From positions 1 to 64,000 of the forward strand of contig NW_021638294.1 of the NCBI RefSeq assembly GCF_900090045.1: 64,000 nt of DNA, given 5' to 3'. Position numbers and translations under genes: made by a program. The stretch is from Plasmodium malariae (Eukaryota > Apicomplexa > Aconoidasida > Haemosporida > Plasmodiidae). Position 1 is the first letter of the stretch. Each line of letters begins with the position of its first letter. Of the stretch, positions 13,774 through 27,638 are shown piece after piece. Below the pieces are notes generated by a model. That model did no database searches. It had not been told where the DNA came from and saw nothing but the letters and a program-made list of their open reading frames with translations.

Positions 13774-14919
13774 ATGGCATCTGGAGTTACAGTAGAAAAC
13801 GTAAAACTTATATTTATATTATTATATATAATATTGTATTCAAGATCTCTTTGTTATAGAAATAGATAAATATATATTTCATCTAAGCGGGATTTTCCTT
13901 ATTTAAATATTATTATTAAATTTTTTCATTTTTAGGATAATTGCGTGGAATTATTTCTTAGATACAAAGATGATTTTGATAAGACTATTCAAGATTTTAA
14001 TGATAGAACTACTGAACTAAATCCTGGAAGTAAATGTGCTACAATACTTAAGCATGATAATGACTTTACAGAACCTTGCCAAGAAATTGGCGCGTATTTA
14101 ATGAAAATACAGAAGGATTATTTTTCTGAAAGAATAAGACGTTGTAAATACTTGAATTACTGGATAAATAATAAAGAAAAATATAATAAGTTATCTAGTT
14201 GGTTTAATGGATATAATGAATTTTCTTCCAAACTTGGTCATATATGTGAGCAATATATAAAACAAATTGATAAAACAACTTTAACAAAATTTAATGAACT
14301 TTATGACTTATATGAAAAGTTTAACAATTTTATTAAAAATGTTGCAACTCAAAGTGTTAATTGTCAAAGTGCTCAAGGATGTTATGACTTATATATTAGA
14401 TATTATATTGAGTGTGAAGAAAGTAATAGTAATGAATTTTGTGAGGAGTTGAACAATTTTAGGGAAGCATATAATAAACAAATGATAAATGTAACTGCTT
14501 GTCCTAATGTACCAAGAATTTTAGAACCTAAAAAGAATTATGTATTTTTTGCCAGTTTAACAACTCTTACAGTATTAATAGCAACTTTCACTTTATTCCT
14601 ATTATATAAGGTTAATAAAAATTATAATAATTATTATGAATATTGTACAATAATTAGTATAATTCATTTTTACAAACAAAAAAATAATAAAATGAAATAA
14701 CACATTTTAGTATATATATATACATATTCTTTTACTTCCATATAGTTTACTCCAATAAAATCATGGTTATATAGTCGTTTACAAAGGAAAAAAATAATTC
14801 AACTTATTGAAGTAGAAGAAAAAAAAAGAGAATCCTTAGTAAACACATGTGAAGAAGTAAGTAGAAATTATGAAGAAAGTTTTCATAATGTATGTTATCA
14901 ACCTCAAGGAGTAGTTTAA
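13774..14919 (+). CDS. pir: PIR protein (three exons, 291 aa)
   Basis: Exons are 13774-13800 (MASGVTVEN), 13936-14610 and 14746-14919; both introns are 135 nt with GT/AG ends, phase 0. Exon 2 is Cys-rich (CATILKHD, EPCQEIG, RRCKYLNYWIN, CQSAQGCYDLY, EFCEELNNF), as is usual for PIR extracellular regions. It ends in one membrane segment (about 210-232) just before the donor. Exon 3 gives the tail FTPIKSWLYSRLQRKK and ends QPQGVV. PIR proteins are a large Plasmodium multigene family at the infected-cell surface or inside the cell, implicated in chronic infection and antigenic variation. No PEXEL or N-terminal signal is visible, as usual for PIRs. The closest local paralogue is 40172-41355. The frame stays open for 90 nt past the exon 2 donor. 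Confidence 0.9.
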
Positions 14920-17627
14920 TACAAATATTACTGTATATATTATATGCATTAAAAAATCAAATATTTAGTGACATAAATGCTGCATATAAGTGGGTTATTC
15001 ATTAATAACTAAGACACACTAAATATAAGGAAACGAATAAGTGTGTATAAATATTACAAAAATGACGATATAAAAATTATAAAAAGAAAAGGATAATATA
15101 AATGATATACTACTGTAAGAATCAGTAACACAAAAATAAAGTTATACATTTGATGTTGCTTAAAATGCAAAACAAATAATTTTAAAACTTAAATAAATAA
15201 CACAACACTATTCAGAAATCTTTGATTTGATTGCACAATAATATAAAGTAAAATTAGTTAAGTATTAAAAAAGAAAGAAAAAAAAAAGTACAAAAATAAA
15301 TATGAAACAGCACACTCATAACATTATTATATAAAACGAAAAGAATAAACTTAAAATAAAAATATTATTCAATAAATAAAAAATAAATGTATTTTATTTA
15401 TAACTAACTCTATTTTAAATTTTTATCATTCCTTGTTTCCTTAAAATTATACAGAAATAAATTTTTAAAAAATTATACAAAACTTTTAACTTTGTTGTCT
15501 TCAAATAATATATACCATACGTCACACGGTAGTAAATATAAAGATAAATGATCATAAGGGGATTAATTCTGTTGTTGATTAAATTTAAATTGTAACAATG
15601 ATATTTATTATTTAATAATTCATGAATACGTTTTTCTAGAGCTCTGTACTTAATTTGTTTTTTTTTCCATTAATACACTTTTATATTTTGATATCCAAGA
15701 GGAGTAAACAAATCGATATACGATAAATAAAAAATAAACATAACATTTCTTTATAATTGTAATACTTTCACAAAAATATATTATTATATTAACAAATGCT
15801 ATTTATATTTCCACATTTTATTATTATTTACATTAAACAAAGGAAAAATGCAGGAAATATTTGCTAAATATATTAGAAAGTAACACTATAATATAAAAGG
15901 ATCAGAAAAAATTAAGGGTAATTTTTTTCTTCAAATTTCTTCATGGAATCCATTTTTATAATGTCCACTGAATCTATTATATATACATTTTAAAATAAAT
16001 TAAATGTTTTAAAATTGGAATCCCGTTATTCATTATGGAATATTTTCATATTCTGTTATAATTATTCAATTAGAATTTTCAGAATACTTATACGTCTAAA
16101 TTATTTCATATAACTATGTATGACCTAGGATTTCAATATATACCTGAATTTTAATTATTAATTTAGATATGCGAATGATTAGATTATACATAATACCACA
16201 TTCATAATAATAAAACAAAAAAATATGTAATAATGAAATTATACATTATTATTGATATATCGACATATTCATATAAAAAATATATACATAAATATTTAGA
16301 TGATAATTAGGTATTCGATTTTATTTTTAATGTCTATATATTTATAGTAATCATAGATTTAATACGGAAATAATTACCCATATTATTCTTTGTAATTCAT
16401 ATTAATATAAAGACATCATTTAAGTTTTTTTATTTTTTAATAATTTTTTTTTTTTTGTTTTAATTATCTATTAAACTACATATATATAGCGAATTTTATG
16501 AGATACAGTAAAAGAAAATTATAAAATTAATAAAGCAATACTTCGTTAATGATTTATTTATGTAATAGCAATTAAATATATTTTTAACATAACTAATTTA
16601 TAAGAAACATTTTCTTATTTCACATAATAATTCTACATATATTATTAATAATTTAATTATTATAAAAAAAACATTTTCACTAATAAGAAAATTATTTTTA
16701 TTTATATTTTAAAGAAATATTATTGGAATAGAAAAACAATTTTTGCATATTAAAAAAATAATTTAATAGTTCAAATTGTATTCCTTTTAACCTTTTTTTT
16801 ATTATGTATGTAAATAAAAAAATATTAAAATTTTACAAAATTTCGAAATTTATTCTTTTTCTTTTTAAAAAAGAATTAATTGTATATTAAACAACACACA
16901 TAAGTTAACAAAATAGATAAAATAAATTGCATCTAAAGTAAAATTAAAATATTTACCATAAGACCTAATCTCAGAAATCTATTTAGAAAGGATACGCTTA
17001 TATGTATAACAATTCATATTTAGACCATTCAAAAAAATAAAAAAAATGTTAAGAAAAGATTTATAAACAATTGTGTTTTATAATGTATTTATCTTAAAGC
17101 TTATGCGTAGAATAAACTTAAAGTTTGTTTTTATTTTAAAATATATATATATATATCCATGCAACTAAATAATATTGAATCCTTTTCATCATGTAATAAA
17201 CAAGACAATCTTATTTTTAATAACAAACAAATAATATGTTCTTCTATTTACACAACAAATAATCATTTAATTCTAGAAACAGATAAAGCAAAAATAGTTA
17301 AGGCTATTTTTACAGTGACCACTAAAAAGTGAAAAAAGAAATCAACCAAAATTATATTAATATTACTTATATATATTTATATTTACCCATATATATTTTT
17401 CAAAAAAATCTTAATAAATAAACAAATAGGTTTTTGGACAATAACATCAAATCAAGGTCAAAAGATAAGTTAAAATTCAATGTAAAAAACATTATAACAT
17501 TTAAAATAACAAAAAAAAAAAAAAGAATATTTATACTTTTGCTTATTAACAAATCCAGATATGCATATTTGATTTTATAAATTATAATTTTATTTAGATA
17601 TGTTATTTGTATATATTTCTTATGGAA
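14920..17627. other. Intergenic between PIR and a convergent exported-protein gene
   Basis: No gene is visible. The two flanking genes are convergent, so both 3' ends lie here. The stretch aligns with 41356-44047 in several places (for example 14960-15060 with 41400-41480, and about 16540-16890 with about 42920-43270). A short, slightly less AT-rich patch at about 15480-15700 has no coding character. Confidence 0.5.
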
Positions 17628-18496
17628 TTATATATTATAACTGTTATGAAAGATTTTACTAATAGAAGGATACGCCGTATTGTGTATTTCACATTTCTTA
17701 TTTATTATCTTTATATACTTTGCAATTATCCTGAAGAGATAAATAAAGGATAGTATAACTATAAATGTAAATATGTAATATCCTACAAATGCTCGATTAT
17801 ACCAAAACACAGAAATATTACCTAGTGTTTTGTCTGGGTTTAAAAAACATAGTAGTATTCCACTTATTGCATGGAAGCTCAATAAAATACAAATAAGAAC
17901 TGCTTTTTGTTTTGTAACATCTCTTAAAAACTTAAAATCTGCAATAGTAGAATTCCTAAGTGTATTTCTATAGTATATTTTGTCGAATTTTTTTTTTCCT
18001 AATTTTGAATTTCTTCCGTAGTGCACAGAATTTTTAATTCTCCCACCATGTTCATAACCTCCTGCATTAAATAATGAACATTCATTTTGCTTTTTATTTA
18101 TGCCTTTGTTTACTTTTATACTATTATATGTATTCAATTTTTGGTATTCCCTGATAGTTGGTATATCACCTTTTATATGTACAATATCTGAACATTTTTC
18201 CTTCTTATGCTTTCCTAGTAATCGATATGATCTTGTAACTTTTTTTATATCAGCAAAGTACTTTTTATACAAATATTCATTATCGATACTCTAAAAAAAT
18301 AAATATACATGGTTTAAAAAATATATAAATTTTTTCTAACAAAGTAATAATAATAATATGACGCAAAAAATATGAATAACACAAATATCATTAAATAATA
18401 TTATCTTACCATATCATTATCAAAATGACATATCCAAATTAAAAAGATAAACATAAAAATTTTAAATAAAAAGTTTAATTTAATTTTTCGTTCCAT
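17628..18496 (-). CDS. Plasmodium exported protein, divergent third type (two exons, 249 aa)
   Basis: Exons are 18410-18496 (29 codons, hydrophobic peptide MERKIKLNFLFKIFMFIFLI) and 17628-18290; the 119 nt intron starts GTAAGA and ends TTTTAG. PEXEL-like RLLGK has its Arg at residue 52, as in the neighbours. It lacks the fam-m FDGKHFHFEKKW block and the fam-l FKELDYENFL block. However, KKKFDKIYYRNTLRNSTIAD (about 128-147) is a diverged equivalent of the fam-l segment. Membrane segments are at about 159-179 and 199-217; the inter-membrane loop is short and the C-terminal tail has no KKVKKYEKIKF motif. It occupies the place that a fam-m gene holds in the duplicate block (44048-44938). Function is unknown; probably exported into the host red cell. 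Confidence 0.82.
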
Positions 18497-21463
18497 GATA
18501 TATATTAGTAAAAATTAAATATATGCAATAAGAAAAAATTTATCAATCTTATAATATACTCCTAATGATAAATGATATTTTATTTTATTTTTATTTTTTC
18601 ATTTTTTCGTAAGAACTTAGTAAAATGTATATGACATTTCATTTTAAAACGTAATCAAGAAAAAATAACTTTAAAAATATATTATATAATTTTTATCTTA
18701 ATATTATTTATAATAAATTAACATTAACAAAAATATTATAATTTATATTCATTCACAAATACTAATGATATATAATTCAATATATTTAAAAAATTAAATA
18801 AATTTATTTCCAATAAATTTAATAATTATAAAAAAATATATGATTTTTTAACATTACTATATACTGTTTTGACATAGAGTATAGAATTCAGATAATGCAG
18901 ATAAAACATTTGTTTATATATTAAGAGAATAATTAACATTTTTATTGATTTTTTTCTATTAATAATTTTAATTTTGGAAAAAATATTTCTTTTTAGAAAA
19001 GTGATATTTTGGAAATAATATATTTATAATAATAAATGCAGGAAAATATATATTATACAAAATACTGCATTTTATTTTTTATAGTTCTTGCATTAGTAGT
19101 ACATAACATATTAACACCTTTATATACAATGATATATTTAAAAATAAAAAATATAAATACTAACTAATGCACGAAACTCTATATTATTTAAAGATAAATA
19201 ATGAGGGATCTTTTATACATTTAATATAATTTTTTAAAGTCATATTTTTTTATTATTTAATATTTATATCATTATTTACGAATGAAAATTTTGTAAAGCT
19301 ATAGACTTAAATATTTTTTCTTTTTTTCCTAATGTACATGTTTAGAAATAATTTAATAAGAAGCAAAAAAGAAAAAAATATATAAAATATATAAATGATG
19401 AAGTAATTACTATATGTAATGTATTAATATAATTATAAACTTGGATGAATATTATGTTCTTTTTATTAAACCAAATGTAAATATGAATATATATTTTTGT
19501 TATTGAGCTTTTTTATAATAAATATTTAGGTACTTTTTTTTAAATATAATTAAATTAACAATGATCCATAGTAATAAAATAATCAATCATACCTTTAATT
19601 TATTGATAAGTTTGTAAAATACACTAGCTTGGTAAATTGTTGCGCAAAATTATTAAATATTAAAATTATATTAATATATCTTGTTATTTCTTGCAAATAT
19701 TTTAAATAATAATTGAAAATACCTTTTTGTACTAATACATAATATTAACTGAAAAAAACATTATTTCATAAATTATAACTTTATTAAACATTAACAAAAA
19801 AATAAAAATTATATTAAAATTTATTTAGTAATATTTCAACGATATTATTCAGAACAATCAATATATTTTAGTGTTATATTCTGCACATCTTAAATATATA
19901 CATATTAAAAAAAATTATACACGTGCTATTTAATTTACTAAACAGTACCTTATAATATCTATGTAAATGTGATAACTGAAACATGTTTTAATATTATATT
20001 ATAATTTTCATTTGAACCGATAAAGAACAAAATTTAATAAATTTAATCTAATAATGAGAATTACTACCATTACATTCTTATGTTAAACATATATATTACC
20101 TTTATTTAATTAATTTCTTGCTGAAAAAAAAAATAATTTTGAAGTAGAAAAATTAAAACTCAACTAAAAATATAATATTTTATAAGTAAGAATTATCTCA
20201 AAAATAAAATAATATATTTTTTCCAGTTTTATCTAAAAAATGAGTGTTATAAATATAATTGGATTATTATCTCTATATAAAGTATATTATGTGTGTCTTT
20301 AATAACATATTAACCCTTTATTAAATAAAAATGCATATATGGAAAATAAGATATATATATATATATATATAAATACCTGCAGAATATTGTATGCTCGTAG
20401 AAAAAACTTATACTGTTTTGTACTAATAATTCTAATATATCTTTTTACAGATATATATACATATTAAAATTTTACTATAATAAGTAAAAAAAAAAAAAGT
20501 AATTTACATATATTATCTATTAATATATTATTATATTTAATTTATCAATATAATATCTTAATAATGTAAAAAATAAAAATATATATATATTTTTAATTTA
20601 TTTATATATTATAAATAAAATATATATTTAATTAGTTTGTACAGAATTTGGTTAACACCACCGTTAAGTACATTTATAAATAATTTTAAGTTTTCATTTT
20701 AATAGTAATTATAAGGAAGCAATAACCTGGTAAATAAATGTAAATAATCTGTACTTAATAACTATATTCTTTTATCGTACATCTCTCACTTTAAATTTAT
20801 GACAAGCGAAATAAACTAAAAGTGAATTTAATTTGCTTTTACAATAAAAATATTTTATAAGATGTTTCTCACAAAACATATTTTATAGAATGAAATTTAA
20901 GTTTTTTAGTAAAAATACCTATAAAAATCCATAAATCTAAATACATTCACCTTCTTTCACTAAATTCAAAACATTACATATGTATTACTAATTTAAAGTA
21001 AATAATACATATTCCTAATAACATGAAAGAATAACTATTTTAGACTAGAACAATATATAAAGTAGAAATAAACAATCTTTAACTAAAACATAAATTAACA
21101 CAAGTACTTAATAAAAATATTTTAAATTTTATGTTATATATTAATTTTATTTCACACATATAGTTTTTCTATAAAAATCTAATTAAATATAAAATATATA
21201 TGTATATGATGACAAAGATATTTAGCTAAACTTGGAAGATATTTTATAATACTCATGAGAAAATATTAAAACGTTCAAATTCACTGAAAAGCTAAGAACA
21301 TAATCTATACTTGGGCACTAAGGAGTTCGTGTGGGGTTAGGTGTATTTAAAATATTTAAGCAATTATGAATGTATTTGATAAGCTCATAACTATAGATAT
21401 CTCGTGTGTTATCTTATATTTATGACTTAATTACAAGAAGAAACATAGATCTTTCTATGCGTT
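18497..21463. other. Intergenic between the divergent exported gene and fam-l
   Basis: No gene is visible. It holds the upstream element of the 17628-18496 gene (18861-18910). Its right part, about 20000-21460, is homologous to about 56500-58100, the 3' flank of another fam-l gene (20580-20740 aligns with 57210-57370). A TA tract lies at about 20347-20370. Confidence 0.5.
18861..18910 (-). promoter_or_regulatory. Shared fam-gene upstream element
   Basis: The + strand reads GACATAGAGTATAGAATTCA followed by a second, weaker TA-rich repeat, 365-414 bp 5' of the start codon of the 17628-18496 gene. This is the most diverged copy of the element. Confidence 0.35.
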
Positions 21464-22450
21464 TTATTTCTTCCTTAATTTAATTTTTTCAAATTTTTTA
21501 ACTTTTTTATGATAGTAAATAACCCCTGTTATAAGTGTGACACCTAATATAATGAAGGGTATGAAATATATTAGAAAACCAAATAAATTGCACGATACAT
21601 GGATTTCCGTTACCCACTTATCTTTCTTCCATACTGACGCTTCGAAAAACGGTTTTAATATTTCAGACCAATACCTCCCTAAAAGTATATTCAATTTTGG
21701 TCCTAACGTTTTCCAAAGATTTGGGGCGAAGGCATTCAATACCTCACGCAATCCTCCTAAAAATCCTGTACCACCAGAATAGTCTAATATTAGTGATAAT
21801 AATAATAAGAAAAGGAGTAATAAAGGTAGGAGTAGTCGTATTCCGTATTTTTTAAGTACTATTCTCTTATATAATTTATCACTAATTGTCCTATTACTTT
21901 TAAGAAAATTCTCATAATCAAGTTCTTTGAATATTTTTTTTTCCAGACGGGAATATTTTTTTGTTTCAAAAATACAAGATTTACTTTTTTTATTTAGTTT
22001 ATGACTTTCCTCATTATTTAAAGAACATCCATTTGATTTGCTCTTTTTTGATATGTCTCTCTTCACATTATTACATATATTTGTTTTTTCGTTCTCTACA
22101 TTATATGGTATCACTTCTCTTAATCCTAAAATACATGAATTTATGTTCTTTCTATATTTTGATAGTAATCGATAAATTCTTGTGTCTAATTTTTTAACAC
22201 CATTGTATTTTTCATCTAAATATTTTTTAAAGGTACTCTAAAATAACAAAGCAAATATTAGTAATTTAAAAAATAAAAAATTTCTTGCCAAAAAAAATTA
22301 CGAATAAAATTAAAACAATAACAATCTGAATAATGTAAATATTCATAAATATTATTATAATACCAGTTCACTTGTGAAGTTTCCTATCCAAGATAAAAAA
22401 ATAAACATCGCAAGATTAATTAAAAACAATAATTTCTTCCTTTCATCCAT
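21464..22450 (-). CDS. Plasmodium exported protein, fam-l type (two exons, 286 aa)
   Basis: Exons are 22364-22450 (29 codons, MDERKKLLFLINLAMFIFLS) and 21464-22237, intron 126 nt (donor GTATTA, acceptor TTTTAG), phase 0. Starting the second exon at its first ATG or GTG would lose the export motif, so the acceptor at 22238 decides the protein. PEXEL-like RLLSK has Arg at 52. Family signature: CIFETKKYSRLEKKIFKELDYENFL at about 117-141, then RTISDKLYKR. Membrane segments are at about 162-181 and 247-270, the loop is about 65 residues, and the tail is YHKKVKKFEKIKLRKK. The local paralogues are 47608-48565 and 58107-59097. Function is unknown. It forms a cassette with the fam-m gene 4.3 kb to its right. 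Confidence 0.88.
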
Positions 22451-25400
22451 TATATAGATATTTAATATTGAAATATATTAAATAAAAAGTTAACAATAGT
22501 ATAATATTTTTTTAAAGATGGAGGATAGTATAATTATTTATTAATTTAAATTTTATTTATCCTTTTTTTTTTTTTTTCGTAAAAAATAAAATGTATGTAA
22601 CTGTAATATATTGTACAATATAGACAAAGAAATAGAACATTAAAAAAACATTAAAGTATTTTTATATTATATTTTCACTAAAATCTCATTTTTTATCAAA
22701 ATGAAAAATCTAAATTTATCCTTAATATTAAATAGACATAATTTAATGTAGTAGTGTAAATAAATTATTTTTGTTATTAATTCTCTTTAAATAATATAAT
22801 AAAACAAAACTAAAGATTACTTATTTTTTCCAAGTACTCTTTATGCAGAATATAGAATCTATAGAATATATAGAATATAGATAAATGGCTGTTTTCTATA
22901 TTCAAAAAATAATAAATAAGATTAAGTTTGTTTTTCCGTTATAATTTATAATTTTATAAATAATACTTTTTGAAGAAGCAGGTTATTATTTTTAATTAAT
23001 GATAATCATCATGACAACATAATAATAGTAATAATAAATTAAGAAATTAGTATTTTATTCAATTTCTCATTATACATTAATAATAACACTTTCATTCTCT
23101 ATTAGTTTATTATATATTAAAGAAATTGTATTTATATCATACTATCAAATCTATAAATAATATATACTTTGAAGATGAATTATATATTTTTTTTTTTTAT
23201 ATAAAGATATTATAAAATTACACTTTTAATTAAATTTAATTCATATAATTATTTATAAATTTAACGTTTCTAAATACTTCTAATAAACTACTTAATCTAT
23301 TTTGTTAAATGTACATATTTAGGTGTATTATTAATAAAAAATAATAAAAAAAAAAAAAAAAAATATTTCTAGTATTAAATGTACCATTATCATAACAAGC
23401 CTAGTTCATTAATTATTTAGGTATGTATTAAAAAATAAAAATTCATATACTTTTTTATTATCAGTTTATTATATCAAAGTTATTCAAGTAACTTTTATAA
23501 AACGGAATTTAATGAACAATAATATAATTGTAATTATATGATATTAAATATACTTACGTTTCATTTTATGCAAGAGTATTGTATTGCACAATATTAATAA
23601 TCTAAAATATACAGTTATTATGGAAATCAAATTTATATTAATAAATGTAGACTGTTATTCACATCTAAACATAATCAGTTCCCTTAATATATAACGATAA
23701 TTTTTATTATTTATAGTATATTAACCTAATATTCATAAATACTAAACATTTTTCTTAAAAAATTTTTTACAGTAAAATACAATATTATAACCTCGATAAA
23801 ATAAATTTTTAAATATGAAAACAAGAAAAAAGAAAAAATACCTCAAAAAAATGTAAATATATTAAAAGTGATATTACAAATGTACGAAAAGACTTAAAAA
23901 AAATATATAAAAACTCGATATGCACAAAAAATAAAACAAATAATTTTTACAGATATATATTATTATTTTTACATATAATTGCAACGATTTTCCAAAAAGA
24001 AATATATGATGGTAAATATATTTATTAACATATATTAATAGTCATTTTATTTTTTTTAAATATATTAGTATATCCTTATATATATATCTTTTCTCTATTT
24101 CTGCTTTATATTATTATTCCTAAATAATACGTTATGTTTCTGTATCCATTTGGATTTATTTAAAGCCATAATTTTCATGTACTATTAGTATTAAATGTTA
24201 TTCATTTTTTTTTCCAGTTTTTCTTACATGCATATCTAGTTACATAAAAAATTATTTTTATAATAATCCAAAGAAATAAAAACATTATTAACAACTATTA
24301 AGCAGTACTTATATACGTAGACACTAATACATTTAATCGTACATTCAATTTACATGGGATAATATAGCTAAAAAAAATTTTTACTATACTTTTGTTTAAT
24401 TCAAAGAAAAATGATAATATTGTACATTATAATGCTTGAAAAATAATAACATGAAAAAAAAAAAATATATGCATGAGTTGATGTTTTGAACTTATATCTA
24501 TAATTATGACTTTTATTTTTGTAAATACTTTAGGACATAATTTATTATAAGTTTTTTTCATGAAATGTATACTATTAGAAAAATCTAAAAAAAATTATTA
24601 TATACTTAAATAACTTATGTATAATTAATATTCTGAACAAATTATTATAAGATTTTTATTTAGAACAATACATTATATAATATCGTTAATAAAGAATAAA
24701 ATCATGTAAAAGCCAGTATTGTATAAATTATTATTATACTTACTTATTTTTATTTCTAATAGTACGCGTACATATATATATATATTTTAATTTTTTCTAT
24801 ACATATTCAAAAATACTTACACGAAACTCCAAAAAATAATATATATTTTCTTTTTTATATAAGTACTAGAATTTATGTGAATAGATTTTTACCAAAAAAT
24901 TAAACTGCATTTTATTTAAAAGTAGTACCATAATATAAATTAAAGGTATTTTAAATATGAATTTATTATTCTTTATCTGAATTCAAAAATATTATTAAAT
25001 CCTTAAATTCATGAATTTGCATATATTGGACATTCATAAATTTAGAACTTTTTATTGTGTAAAAAATAGGTTGGAAGCATATTACTGATGAAATATTATA
25101 AATATAATTTTAAGAATTTTATTATATTTATATTAACGGACAAGAAAATAAGTAGATATGATATGCCATTTACGGATCTATACTTATAATGAAATAAAAC
25201 TAATGTAATAAAATTTGTGCTTTAATTAGTTATCTTTTAACAAATTCCAAAAAATATGAGATACAATTTTTAAAAAACATATATAGTAAATTATACATGT
25301 ATAAAATTAAAAATAAATGCATTTTTTAGTAACATAAAAATAACTATTGAAATATGTAGCAGGAAATGTTCAATTTTATAGATTATAAAAACAACGTTAT

Positions 25401-26741
25401 TGTATTATTCTAAAAGCTCCATCAATCATGCACACTAAAAGGTACAATGAATTAAGTTAAATTAGAAATGAAAAATTTAATTAAAAGATAGATTAAAAAT
25501 GTGAATTATATGATGAACGAGATTAATTAGTGATATTTTCTTAAATTGAAAAAAAACATATATTTTTTAATTATAAAATCATTTAACCATTTTCGATGAA
25601 GGGTAACGTGGGAAACATATCATTTTTTATTGGAACTAAAAGTTTTGTCTTATTCAAGAAATAAATACATATATTTTGCTTTATTTAATGACAATATTTT
25701 AACCCACTTACTAAAGAATTTAATCTGAGATATGTTAAATTAAATTCATGGGAAATTTATAATATCTGACAATTATTAAAACGAAAATTATTTCAATAAA
25801 TGATCCATAAATATTTGATTAATTTTAATTCATCCGTTTAATCCTTTAATAATAAAAACAAACAAATAATATATATATATTATTCATTTAACGACTATTA
25901 GTAACATACATATTTTAGTAATTTTTATAAAATTGAGTTACTGTCTCATTAATAATAATAGTAAAATTATATATTTTTTTAATTTTTTATTTTATTGAAA
26001 CGATTCAGTATCTCCAAGTTAGTAAGAACATATAAGTAGCCAATAATTATAAAGTTATGTTTTTTATGATATAAATTAAATTCATATTTATACAACAAAA
26101 AAAAAATAAAAGTAACTATAATTATTCTTTCAATAAATATGTTTTATTCCATGTTTCTAATGAAATACCCTTTATATAATAAATATTAATTATTCTTCTT
26201 AGTAATATATACATATATATATATATATGCATATATGTATAAATGTATCAAACAACATAAGATCCCTTTCATAATATATAAAAAAATACATATTTCTCTA
26301 TTTAAAATCTACAATGTGTTTTCATAAAAACCTAAATAATTAATAATTTCAGACTAGAATGAGATGCAAAATAATAAGAAGAATTACTTTGCAGGAATAT
26401 AAATTATCACAATTCAAAATAATTATATGAATTGTGGTATCATTTATTAATTTTAATGAACAAACATATTTTTATATAAATGTATTTTAATATACAATTG
26501 TTTATATTGAGTTAAATTAATAATTTAAAATACCTGTTCGAAAACATTAAAAAATTCAAATACACAAGAACATAAAAAATATAACTATTTATATTTTTAT
26601 ATCGAAGAAATCAGATATACACACCTGTTTATAATACGTTTGATATTACATGCATGTTTATTAAGTAAATAACTAATAATATCATAGTTTTTCATATTAA
26701 AAGTTTCTCTAGATAAAGATATATATTCCCTATTATCTATT
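22451..26741. other. Intergenic fam-l to fam-m spacer, duplicated
   Basis: No gene is visible. It contains the fam-l upstream element (22845-22886) and poly-A runs (for example 23343-23361). The spacer, 4.3 kb, matches 59098-63438 in length and order: the TATAACGATAATTTTTATTA region at about 23690 pairs with about 60340, and the TTCCAAAAAATATGAGATA region at about 25243 pairs with about 61842. Short stretches of better composition at about 25440-25700 did not give a coherent frame. Confidence 0.55.
22845..22886 (-). promoter_or_regulatory. Shared fam-gene upstream element
   Basis: The + strand carries three close repeats of TATAGAAT(C/A)T (AGAATATAGAATCTATAGAA, then TATATAGAATATAG), 395-436 bp 5' of the fam-l start codon. 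This is the clearest repeat structure among the copies. Confidence 0.5.
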
Positions 26742-27638
26742 TTACTCAGACATTAACTTAATTTTTTCATATTTTTCATTATTCCTTAAAATCTTATAAA
26801 TTGCTATTATAAGTATAACAGATAATATAATCATGAGAAAGCTAAAGAATACTATTACAGAATATTTGTCTGTATATTCTGTCAACTTACATGTAACTTC
26901 ATAAAAAAAATTACCTAATGTATTACTTTTAATTGTACCCCATTTAACTTTCAAAAATGTTAATCCTGGTGATATTGGGATTCCTATTCCCAGGAATAAA
27001 AAAATAAAAAATAGAGTAAATCCAAAACCGTAATTCCTAAATTTTATTTTCTTTAAATCTATATCACAAATTCTTCTCTTTTTTTCAACAATGTCATCAA
27101 AATCTTTTTTCTTTATCCATTTTTTTTGAAAATGAAAATGTTTTCCATCAAACATTCCACTATTATAATCTATAATTTCCGTGTAGTATTGCTGCTTATT
27201 TAGTAAATTTCCGTTTGATTGTTTGTTTTTACCTTTGGTCAATTTTTCATTATTACATATCTTTATTTTCTTGCATTTCATATTATTTAATATATCTTCT
27301 GTTAAACCTAATGTATTTGAATCCTGATCCTTTTTATATTTTGCTAGTAGTCGATAATGTATTGCTTCTGATGTACTATCGAGATTCCATTTCACATTCA
27401 GTGATTTGTTAAACATGATCTAAAAAAAAAGAGAAGAGTAAATATTTGTCACATATTAGAATACAGAATGAAATGATAAAAAACATCATTAATTAATATA
27501 TAAAACTAAGAATATAAATAATAAAATTGTCTTTATATGGAATAATCATAGTACATCACTGCTAAAATGATATATCGGAGCTAAAATAATAAACGCAAAA
27601 AATTGAATGCATAATTTCAGCTTAATTATTTGCTCCAT
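26742..27638 (-). CDS. Plasmodium exported protein, fam-m type (two exons, 253 aa)
   Basis: Exons are 27555-27638 (28 codons, MEQIIKLKLCIQFFAFIILA) and 26742-27419, intron 135 nt (donor GTACTA, acceptor T-run then TAG). Exon 1 is one codon shorter than in all the other copies. PEXEL-like RLLAK has Arg at 51. The signature MFDGKHFHFQKKW is at about 117-129, with Gln where the other copies have Glu. Membrane segments are at about 160-177 and 216-237; the tail is RNNEKYEKIKLMSE. The 3' flank is homologous to those of the fam-m genes at 4853 and 63439. Function is unknown; the likely site is the infected red cell. Confidence 0.88.

Larger units (their letters stand above)
11400..22500. repeat. 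Segmental duplication block A (PIR / exported gene / fam-l)
   Basis: This block is collinear with 37400-48600: PIR (+), exported gene (-), fam-l (-). The distance from PIR start to the next gene's stop is 3854 bp here and 3876 bp there. Flanks and spacers align in patches. Divergence is high, so the event is old. The limits are approximate. Confidence 0.55.

Noticed and set aside
18100..18294. Open frame antisense to the exported-protein gene
   Set aside because: Shadow of exon 2 on the other strand, with no independent support.
21537..21782. Open frame of 81 residues antisense to fam-l
   Set aside because: Looks well composed only because it lies opposite the real fam-l exon; not open in the paralogues.
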